From the NCBI GenBank assembly GCA_947254205.1, contig CAMYCE010000042.1, positions 1 to 17,266 of the forward strand: DNA of 17,266 nucleotides. Direction: 5' to 3'. The stretch's first letter is position 1. Every line of letters starts with the position of its first letter. Shown piece by piece: positions 1 to 6,399 of the stretch. A program made the translations under genes and the position numbers. The notes beneath the pieces are model-generated. The model was not told the DNA's origin, did not search any database, and saw only the letters and a program-made list of their open reading frames with translations. This DNA is from an uncultured Prevotellaceae bacterium (GTDB lineage Bacteria > Bacteroidota > Bacteroidia > Bacteroidales > Muribaculaceae).

Positions 1-77
1 CGCCCTCAAAATCAATCAAAAATTACTCAAAATAATTTGACAAAAACAAAGAAATCTAATGACCGATTTGGGTTAAA
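1..77 (+). repeat. Copy A of an ~78-bp interspersed non-coding repeat
   Basis: This AT-rich segment starts with CGCCCTCAAAAT and contains AATTTGACAAA, ACAAAGAAA and CTAATGACCGAT. It aligns almost end to end with the reverse complement of 15782-15859, with about eight to ten differences in 78 positions by eye. The left boundary is cut by the window, so the element may be longer. A TAATTTG at 33-39 resembles a Bacteroidetes -7 box with one base missing. It reads toward the 3' end of gyrB, so no ordinary gene lies downstream in its own direction. It could be a promoter/leader module, a small-RNA promoter or a miniature mobile repeat; the sequence alone does not decide. Confidence 0.75.
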
Positions 78-195
78 CCATTAAGCTATATCCTCATGCC
101 AAGCTTCACCAATGGAGGAAAAAATTGACTGAGCCGAAAACTCGGCAAAACGCAAAGCAGGGAAATCTCATTCACACCGAGACTTCCCTGCTTTT
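45..195 (+). ncRNA. Possible small RNA or micro-ORF transcript (speculative)
   Basis: Copy A of the repeat supplies a weak -7-like box (33-39). About 150 bases later there is a stem-loop with TTTT after it (154-195), so a short + strand transcript is conceivable. It would hold a 5-codon ORF (59-76, MTDLG), a 10-codon ORF (96-128, MPSFTNGGKN) and a small hairpin at 133-146 (GCCGA/TCGGC). No -33 box is visible. The terminator is equally explained as the end of gyrB, so this call rests only on arrangement. Confidence 0.2.
154..194 (-). terminator. gyrB terminator, probably bidirectional
   Basis: Arms 154-169 and 179-194 form a 16-position stem with one mismatch (AAAGCAGGGAA...TTCCCTGCTTT) around a 9-base loop. 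On the - strand the stem is followed by TTTGCGTTTT, 36 bases after the gyrB stop. On the + strand it ends in TTTT. A second small hairpin at 133-146 follows in the gyrB direction, with a T6 run a little further on. Confidence 0.75.
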
Positions 196-229
196 AATAT
201 TCAAAAACTGAAAAAATTAATACGCTCAA

Positions 230-2176
230 TTAAGTGTCGAGGGTGGCATAGGTTGCATTGTCCTCAATAAACTTGCGTCGTGGAGCAACCTCCTCGCCCA
301 TGAGCATAGTGAAGGTGCGATCGGCTTCGGCAGCATCGGTCACCTGCACACGCTTGAGCATGCGATTGGCGGGATCCATGGTGGTGTCCCACAACTGATC
401 GGGATTCATTTCGCCAAGACCCTTGAAACGCTGAATTTTGACATTGCGTTCCTCGCCAGCACCATATTTATCGATAAACTGGCGCATTTGCTGGTCGTTC
501 CAGCAATATTCCCAATTATTGCCCTTGGTGCAACGATAGAGAGGTGGAGTTGCGATATAAAGACAACCATGGTCGATAATGGGGCGAATGCAACGATAGA
601 AGAATGTCATGAGCAAAGTAGCAATGTGAGCACCATCGACATCGGCATCGGTCATGATAATCACGCGGTGATAGCGCAACTTCTCAAACTCAAAGTTCTT
701 GGGGTCGCTAATGCCAAGGGCACGGAAAATATTGACCACCGACTCACTGTCATAGATTTTGTGCTCCAGCACTTTTTCCACATTCAAGATTTTACCACGC
801 AGTGGCAAAATAGCCTGGAAGGTGCAGTCGCGACCTTGCTTGGCCGAGCCACCTGCCGAGTCACCCTCGACAATAAACAGCTCCGACTGTGCAGGGTCTT
901 TAGAAGAGCAGTCGGCGAGCTTGCCAGGCAGTCCTGCCCCCGACAAAGGCGACTTGCGCTGAATGCGTGCACGTGCAGTTTGAGCAGCGTGACGTGCTGT
1001 GGCTGCCAGTATCACTTTTTCGACAATCGCCTTGGCCTCGTTGGGGTGTTCCTCGAGATAGGCTCCAAGAGCTTCACGAATGCTCGAGTCAACGGCACCC
1101 ATCACCTCGGTATTGCCCAGCTTGGTCTTGGTTTGTCCCTCAAATTGAGGTTCAAGCACCTTCACCGAAATCACCGCTGTCAAGCCCTCAAGAAAGTCGT
1201 CTTTGCTGAGTTCAACCTTCACCTTGTCGAGCATCTTGCTGTCTTCGGCATATTTCTTGAGAGTAGCTCCCAAGCCACGGCGAAAACCTGTGAGGTGTGT
1301 TCCGCCTTCTATTGTGTTGATATTGTTGACAAAAGAGTAGATGTTTTCTTTAAACGAGTCGTTATAGGTCATCGCCACCTCAACAGGAATACCATTCTTG
1401 TTGCTGTGAATGTGAATCACATCGCCAATGAGCGAAGTCTTGCCCTCGTCGAGGAATTTCACAAAGTCGTCGAGACCGGTTTCGGAGTAGAAACTCTCGG
1501 TGCGAGGCTTGCCGTTCTCGTCGAGCGAGCGCAAATCGGTGAGCGAGAGGTGAATGCCAGCATTCAAGTAGGCCAGGTCGCGCAAGCGATTGGCCAGCAC
1601 TTCAAACTGGTAGACTGTGGTTTGGAAAATCGTGGCATCGGGGTGAAATGTGATGGTGGTGCCATGCTCGCTCGACTCGCCAATCACCTGCACGGGTGCC
1701 TTGGGCTTGCCCAACGAGTATTCTTGCATATACACCTTGCCGTCACGGCGCACCTCGGCACGCAGATAGTCGCTCAATGCATTCACACAACTCACACCCA
1801 CACCGTGCAAGCCACCCGAAACCTTATAGGAGCCTTTGTCAAACTTGCCACCGGCATGAAGCACGGTCATCACCACTTCGAGTGCCGACTTGTGCAACTT
1901 TTGATGTTCATCGACGGGAATACCACGACCATTATCGGCAACACTGATAGAGTTATCCTCACCTATAATCACCTCGATATTGTCGCAGTGGCCCGCAAGA
2001 GCCTCATCGATAGAGTTATCAACGACTTCCGACACCAAATGGTGCAAACCCTTGACATGGGTGTCACCAATATACATGGACGGACGCTTGCGCACGGCTT
2101 CAAGACCTTCGAGCACCTGAATATTATGGGCCGAGTAATTTCTCTCTTCTTGTTGTTCTCTTAAATCTTCAGACAT
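230..2176 (-). CDS. gyrB: DNA gyrase subunit B
   Basis: This is the ATPase and strand-passage subunit of DNA gyrase (type IIA topoisomerase), which works with GyrA in the cytoplasm to introduce negative supercoils at the cost of ATP. The 648-residue protein is full length. The GHKL ATPase domain covers about residues 20-220, with the E50/N54 helix, DNGRGIP at 81-87 and the lid GGLHGVG at 121-127. The transducer domain follows to about 400, including QTKTKLGN near 348-355. The Toprim domain has EGDSAGGSA from 437 and the metal-binding DADVDG at 510-515. The C-terminal signature QRFKGLGEMN lies at 582-591. It has no E. coli-type insertion, as is usual outside the Proteobacteria. ParE is the main alternative, but the N-terminus and the C-terminal RFKGLGEMNPDQLW pattern favour GyrB. 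The start at 2176 gives a normal N-terminus. The gene has its own promoter and terminator; gyrA is not in the window. Confidence 0.96.
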   Translation of the reverse strand: MSEDLREQQEERNYSAHNIQVLEGLEAVRKRPSMYIGDTHVKGLHHLVSEVVDNSIDEALAGHCDNIEVIIGEDNSISVADNGRGIPVDEHQKLHKSALEVVMTVLHAGGKFDKGSYKVSGGLHGVGVSCVNALSDYLRAEVRRDGKVYMQEYSLGKPKAPVQVIGESSEHGTTITFHPDATIFQTTVYQFEVLANRLRDLAYLNAGIHLSLTDLRSLDENGKPRTESFYSETGLDDFVKFLDEGKTSLIGDVIHIHSNKNGIPVEVAMTYNDSFKENIYSFVNNINTIEGGTHLTGFRRGLGATLKKYAEDSKMLDKVKVELSKDDFLEGLTAVISVKVLEPQFEGQTKTKLGNTEVMGAVDSSIREALGAYLEEHPNEAKAIVEKVILAATARHAAQTARARIQRKSPLSGAGLPGKLADCSSKDPAQSELFIVEGDSAGGSAKQGRDCTFQAILPLRGKILNVEKVLEHKIYDSESVVNIFRALGISDPKNFEFEKLRYHRVIIMTDADVDGAHIATLLMTFFYRCIRPIIDHGCLYIATPPLYRCTKGNNWEYCWNDQQMRQFIDKYGAGEERNVKIQRFKGLGEMNPDQLWDTTMDPANRMLKRVQVTDAAEADRTFTMLMGEEVAPRRKFIEDNATYATLDT

Positions 2177-2279
2177 AAAAAATTATCCAATTTTCTTAGC
2201 CTGCCTGCTTTCCCCATTTGTTTACTCTCAATCGAGCACAGAAAAAACACTAACCTGACAGTCTAATCTATGAAACATA

Positions 2280-2287
2280 CAAAGTTA
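2280..2287 (-). promoter_or_regulatory. gyrB promoter, -7 box
   Basis: On the - strand these bases read TAACTTTG, a full match to the Bacteroidetes -7 consensus TAnnTTTG. Transcription would start near 2273, giving a leader of roughly 95 bases. The nearest upstream TTTG (2314-2317) is 26 bases away, longer than the usual 19-21, so the -33 box is uncertain. Confidence 0.5.
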
Positions 2288-2412
2288 ACAAAAAAAGCCC
2301 ATTTTCCCGTCATCAAAGTCGCAAAAAACTATTAATAAACGTTACTTTGCACCCCTTGGGCACTGTGCAACGTGAACACCCATGCCAAGCCGATAAAATG
2401 TGGCTCTTGGAC

Positions 2413-2443
2413 TTGGGCATTCGGCCAAAACTTGGTATTTTTG
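2413..2443 (+). promoter_or_regulatory. Promoter of the RsmF-like methyltransferase gene
   Basis: TTG at 2413-2415, a 20-base spacer and TATTTTTG at 2436-2443 match the Bacteroidetes -33/-7 pattern exactly. The start point would be near 2450, which supports translation from the ATG at 2468 rather than from the upstream in-frame ATG at 2372. A weaker box, TTACTTTG, lies at 2342-2349. Confidence 0.55.
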
Positions 2444-2467
2444 TCACACCGGTTTCAACACTCACCC

Positions 2468-3862
2468 ATGCAAGAAATGAAAGAAGATTTTATTGCTCAA
2501 CTGCGCCAACTGCTACCCCAGCAGTGGCAAGAGCTTGTGCATGCCATCGAGCACACCCAGCCTCAAGTGTCTATTAGGCTCAACCCTGCCAAAAATGTGG
2601 CAAATGCTTCGCTCATGGGGCATCGAGTGCCGTGGTGCCCACAAGGCTACTATCTCGATGAGCGCATTCCTTTCACCTTCGACCCTGCATTTCAAACGGG
2701 TCGCTACTATGTGCAAGAAGCCTCCTCGATGTTCATTTCTCATGTGGTGGGCTCTCTCGTTCACAAGCCGGTGCGCTATCTCGACTTGTGTGCCGCTCCC
2801 GGTGGCAAGACCACTGCAGCTCTCTCGGCACTGCCACAAGGCTCACTCGTGGTGGCCAACGAAATCATGCCCAAGCGTGCCACTGTGTTGCAAGAAAACA
2901 TCATGAAGTGGGGCAATCCTCATTGCGTGGTCACCTGCAACAGGGCCGAGGCCTTCAAGCCACTCACCCATTTTTTTGACGTGGTGGCGATTGATGCCCC
3001 TTGCAGTGGCGAGGGCATGATGCGCAAAGACGACGAGGCCATAGCCCAATGGTCGCCCTCGCTGGTTGCGCAGTGTGCCAGCACCCAACGCGACATTATT
3101 GCCCATGCTTGGCATGCGCTCAAACCCGGTGGCTTGCTCATTTATAGCACTTGCACCTACAACCGCCATGAAAATGAAGAAATCGTGCAACATCTCATCG
3201 AGCACTATGGGGCAAGCAGTGTGGAGGTGCCCATCGACCCCTCATGGCACATCACTCCCGCAATAGGGATTGATGCGCATTGCTACCGATTCATGCCTCA
3301 CCTCACAGCAGGCGAGGGGCTATTTATGGCTGTGTTGCAAAAACCCAACGACACTCCAAGGCAAGACATTCTCAAAAACTCTAAAGCGAGCAACAAGAAG
3401 GGAAAAACACAAAACTCGCTACCGGTAGCCCCCGTGCAGTGGCTCAAAAACAGCAACCAACACACCCTCGCCCTTGAGCGCGACACAATTGTGGCATTGC
3501 CCTCGCCATTCATGGGCGAGATTGCACTACTCAATAAAGCCCTAAAAGTAACCTATTGTGGCATTAAACTTGCCACAATCAAGGGCAAAAATTGGGTGCC
3601 ACAACATGCGCTGGCGCTATCCACAGCACTCAACGCCGAAGCCTTTGCACAATGCGAAGTCGACTATGACACTGCTATCAACTACCTGCGAGGCAATGCT
3701 GTGGTCATCAGCGATGCTCCTCGTGGCTATGTGCTACTCACCCATCACGCAATGCCTTTGGGCTTTGTCAACAACTTGGGCAATCGCGCCAATAATCTCT
3801 ATCCCAAGTCGTGGCGCATCTTAAACACCCACACCCCCGATTCTCCACCATCGGTGCTGTAA
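2468..3862 (+). CDS. rsmF: RsmF-like RNA (cytosine-C5) methyltransferase
   Basis: This SAM-dependent RNA methyltransferase of the NOL1/NOP2/Sun family is predicted to methylate C5 of a cytosine in rRNA (or possibly tRNA). From the chosen start it has 464 residues, near the family's usual length. The SAM-binding motif I is LDLCAAPGGKT at 105-115. The two cysteine motifs are DAPCSGEG at 176-183 (C179) and STCTY at 227-231 (C229). In this family one cysteine attacks C6 and the other releases the product. A lysine-rich linker (about 296-315) leads to a C-terminal PUA-like domain with YLRGNAVV at 406-413 and LGFVNNLGNRANNLYP at 431-446, the RsmF architecture. The frame is open back to 2372, but that extension (32 residues) lacks family character and overlaps a good promoter. 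ATG 2477 is also possible. The target base cannot be read from sequence. Confidence 0.88.
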   Translation: MQEMKEDFIAQLRQLLPQQWQELVHAIEHTQPQVSIRLNPAKNVANASLMGHRVPWCPQGYYLDERIPFTFDPAFQTGRYYVQEASSMFISHVVGSLVHKPVRYLDLCAAPGGKTTAALSALPQGSLVVANEIMPKRATVLQENIMKWGNPHCVVTCNRAEAFKPLTHFFDVVAIDAPCSGEGMMRKDDEAIAQWSPSLVAQCASTQRDIIAHAWHALKPGGLLIYSTCTYNRHENEEIVQHLIEHYGASSVEVPIDPSWHITPAIGIDAHCYRFMPHLTAGEGLFMAVLQKPNDTPRQDILKNSKASNKKGKTQNSLPVAPVQWLKNSNQHTLALERDTIVALPSPFMGEIALLNKALKVTYCGIKLATIKGKNWVPQHALALSTALNAEAFAQCEVDYDTAINYLRGNAVVISDAPRGYVLLTHHAMPLGFVNNLGNRANNLYPKSWRILNTHTPDSPPSVL

Positions 3863-3885
3863 CAACCACTGCACCACACCTGCAC

Positions 3886-3934
3886 AAAAAAGAGGGAGTA
3901 GTCATGCCTACTTTGGGCACACCTTCCCCCTCTT
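3886..3934 (-). terminator. Terminator between convergent genes (protease 1 / methyltransferase)
   Basis: Arms 3890-3896 (AAGAGGG) and 3928-3934 (CCCTCTT) close a hairpin that contains an inner stem, AGTAG 3897-3901 with CTACT 3908-3912. On the - strand the outer stem runs into T6, placed about 40 bases after the stop of the upstream protease gene. On the + strand the tail is only TCTTATATCT, so termination of the methyltransferase transcript would be weaker. Confidence 0.65.
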
Positions 3935-3976
3935 ATATCTATGTAGATGTTGTGTTTTTCAAGCAGGAGCAACAAT

Positions 3977-6208
3977 TTATTGCTTGCTCTGCAAAATTTT
4001 CTTCGTCAGCGTGGTCACGTCGCTCACGTCAATCGTCTTGTCGCCATTTTGGTCGGCAAGAGGAGCATAGGCAGGATAGCTGCCCAGCACCACATCAACG
4101 AGGCGAGTGGCATCGTTGGCATTCACCTCACCATCGAGGTTCACATCGCCATCAACGGGATAATACACAAATGCAATATTATCAAGATAGTTAACACCAT
4201 TGCGACTTCCTCCCGACTGCACAATGCGATATTGCACAGGCTTGTCCACTCTCACTGTCCAAGCAAGCTCCCGAGTGTCATGCGATTCCACCTCTTGGCT
4301 TGCGTTGTTGGACACCGATTCCCAAGTCACGCCCTTGTCGGTTGAATATTGCAACATGAAAGTCGAGGTCGAAGAGCTGGCATTCATGGCCGTTACATTC
4401 ACCATGAATGGTGCAAAATTGAGTGGTTGCGACATGGCCACAACGCCACCTTTTTTAATTTGCACGCTATGCTCACCTTCGCGATTCTTGCTATCGGGTG
4501 GTGTCACCACATTGCCATGCACAAAGGTCCATTGAGCGAAATTGCCTTGCACATTTTGAGCATTTTTTTCGGTTACAGCAGGCATCTGCTCAAAATCTTC
4601 TACAATCTTGAGAACACGTCCTTCTTCAACCACATTAAACGAGATGTTGCCCTCGCCGTCTTCTACAATATCGATGATGTTGAACTTATTAGGTGTTCCG
4701 TTCCATGTGCACAAGCTGGGAGTAGAAAGATTGGTAATCGAGGTCACACCGGCTGTACCCGGGAAAGCATCACCGGCATTAGAGCCCGACTCAGCCCTAC
4801 CTGCACGCAAGAGCACATAGTAGTTGTGGGCAGGATTGTTGTTGATTGTGTTGGAATACCACACTTGTGTGTTGGTAGAGTCGACACGATAAATGGTCAT
4901 GCCATTGCCGGGCACTTGCTCGTCCCAGCCTTTGTTTTGACGGTTGTCGAGCACAAAAAACTCATGTTTCACAGGCGAGCGCATAATCATGAGCTCATTG
5001 TGGCTTTGCACAGGTTTGAGCGTGTAGCTACCGGCATGGTCAATCACAGTGGGAGTGGCAAAGTTGAGCACATAGCGCTCAAAGCCCGTGTAGCCCACAG
5101 GCCGGCGAGCATAGCCATAGTAGCTGCCTCCTGCCATGATGTCCCAACCGCCAGGGTGATGACTTTGTCCGCCTCCTTTGCCATAGTCGGTGTCGTAAAA
5201 GTCGGGCAGTCCCAGCACGTGTCCAAACTCATGGCAAATGGTGCCAATGCCATCGAGAATTGTTTCATATTGAGTGGTGCGCCCATATAGCTCCACCGAG
5301 CAGGCATAGGTGCCCAAAGCCTTACCATTATATTGCCTGTATGAATTACTCAATGTCCACTTATGGGGCCACAAGAAACCACTGCTGTTGCCCTGAAAAT
5401 TGGAGCCATAGCCTGCAACTATGAAATAAATCATGTCGACCACGCCATCGCCATCGGCATCATATTGGCTAAAGTCGATTTGGCCTTTGGCAGCCTCCAC
5501 CACTTCAAGAAACAACTGCTCGGCATTGTCGGATTCGTGCACATCTTCGCAATCCCAATCAACATCGATAGGGCCAATCACATCAAATTGTGGAGTGAAA
5601 TGCCCGTTGCTGTTGGCATGAAAATAGTCGCGCACACTGCCCATAAACATGTCGCCATAGGCATTGTAGGAGCCATCTTCGTTGGCATATCCCTTGTAGT
5701 TCTCATCGTTGAGCATGTGGCTATAGTGGGCATTGGCATCACTACGCGTGAACTTGCGATCTTTGAAATTCACCAAAACCACCAAGCCTTTGAATTTTGA
5801 ATAATCTTCAAGCACTTTTTGCTTCAACGTGGGTTGCTGGTCGCGTTGCGCCATTTTCATGAGCCGGTAACTGCTCTTTTGGTCGTCGACCAAATATTTC
5901 GACACCGCCGACAAAAATTGACGATCGGCGCCACTGCGTTGTGCCACATCGCGAGCCACCATGGTGCCGGGGACAAGGCGCCCTGCTTCTTGACACCGGG
6001 CATAGACATAGTAGCCATCACTGTTTTGCACCACTGTGTAGCCATCGGTGGTGGTGACGAAATGATAATATTCATCGCCATGGCCCACGAGGGTGAGTGT
6101 TGTGCCATCGGGTTGAGTCACAGTCACAGGGTCGGGGCACATGGGCACTGCACGAGCCACCAAACTCAGGCATAGCGATGCTGCAAGTGTGAGTAATATT
6201 TTTTTCAT
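3977..6208 (-). CDS. Secreted M6-family metalloprotease with C-terminal dockerin-like repeats (paralog 1)
   Basis: This is a predicted exported zinc endopeptidase of the M6 (immune inhibitor A-like) family, 743 residues. A signal peptide (1-20, ending VARA) is followed by an N-terminal domain with the pattern QPDGTTLTL...GDEYYHF...DGYTV (32-60). The catalytic motif HEFGHVLGLPD spans 326-336; H326, H330 and D336 are the expected zinc ligands and E327 the base. The Met-turn GGWDIMAGG is at 353-361 (M358). DADGDGVVD at 250-258 looks like a calcium loop. The region from about 535 to 685 resembles a beta-sandwich. The C-terminus has two dockerin/EF-hand-like repeats, GDVNLDGEVNANDATRLVD from 687 and ADQNGDKTIDVSDVTTLTK from 718. 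No type IX secretion C-terminal domain or lipobox is seen. The neighbouring gene upstream is a close paralog. The substrate is unknown; all key catalytic residues are present. Confidence 0.85.
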   Translation of the reverse strand: MKKILLTLAASLCLSLVARAVPMCPDPVTVTQPDGTTLTLVGHGDEYYHFVTTTDGYTVVQNSDGYYVYARCQEAGRLVPGTMVARDVAQRSGADRQFLSAVSKYLVDDQKSSYRLMKMAQRDQQPTLKQKVLEDYSKFKGLVVLVNFKDRKFTRSDANAHYSHMLNDENYKGYANEDGSYNAYGDMFMGSVRDYFHANSNGHFTPQFDVIGPIDVDWDCEDVHESDNAEQLFLEVVEAAKGQIDFSQYDADGDGVVDMIYFIVAGYGSNFQGNSSGFLWPHKWTLSNSYRQYNGKALGTYACSVELYGRTTQYETILDGIGTICHEFGHVLGLPDFYDTDYGKGGGQSHHPGGWDIMAGGSYYGYARRPVGYTGFERYVLNFATPTVIDHAGSYTLKPVQSHNELMIMRSPVKHEFFVLDNRQNKGWDEQVPGNGMTIYRVDSTNTQVWYSNTINNNPAHNYYVLLRAGRAESGSNAGDAFPGTAGVTSITNLSTPSLCTWNGTPNKFNIIDIVEDGEGNISFNVVEEGRVLKIVEDFEQMPAVTEKNAQNVQGNFAQWTFVHGNVVTPPDSKNREGEHSVQIKKGGVVAMSQPLNFAPFMVNVTAMNASSSTSTFMLQYSTDKGVTWESVSNNASQEVESHDTRELAWTVRVDKPVQYRIVQSGGSRNGVNYLDNIAFVYYPVDGDVNLDGEVNANDATRLVDVVLGSYPAYAPLADQNGDKTIDVSDVTTLTKKILQSKQ

Positions 6209-6248
6209 TAAACCTAATTATATTAATGTTTTGCTATTGAGAGATAAT

Positions 6249-6280
6249 CAAAATGAATAATGCAAGAGAAACGAAGTCAA
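6249..6280 (-). promoter_or_regulatory. Candidate promoter of protease 1
   Basis: On the - strand TTG (6280-6278), a 21-base spacer and TCATTTTG (6256-6249) give a near-consensus Bacteroidetes promoter with one mismatch in the -7 box. The -33 box lies in the T-run of the preceding gene's terminator. The start point would be near 6242, 34 bases before the ATG. Confidence 0.35.
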
Positions 6281-6324
6281 AAAAAAGGGAAGGTTTCGCA
6301 CAGCGCGTGGCACATCTCCCCTTT
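6279..6324 (-). terminator. Terminator of protease 2
   Basis: Arms 6284-6292 (AAAGGGAAG) and 6316-6324 (CTCCCCTTT) pair over nine positions with one A/C mismatch. On the - strand the stem ends in an uninterrupted T8 run, a strong intrinsic terminator, about 75 bases beyond the stop of protease 2. Confidence 0.7.
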
Positions 6325-6347
6325 GTTTTTGCTATGTGTTTTTTGGG

Positions 6348-6386
6348 CAAGTTGCAGGGGCATTGCATCACGGCTCCTGCAACTTG
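6348..6386. repeat. 11-bp perfect inverted repeat after protease 2
   Basis: CAAGTTGCAGG (6348-6358) and CCTGCAACTTG (6376-6386) form a perfect 11-bp stem with a 17-base loop, only 14 bases after the protease 2 stop. Neither strand has a T-run beside it. It may therefore act as a 3'-end stabilising or pausing hairpin just ahead of the true terminator. Confidence 0.6.
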
Positions 6387-6399
6387 AGGGGGCATTGTG

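Noticed and set aside
488..2164. A 558-codon open frame on the + strand opposite gyrB
   Set aside because: It is fully antisense to a certain gene, its translation has no recognisable domain, and such long shadows recur opposite other genes here because TTA, CTA and TCA codons are rare.
4349..5290. A 313-codon open frame opposite protease 1
   Set aside because: Antisense shadow of a well-supported M6 protease; it has no promoter, no domain and no homologous pattern.
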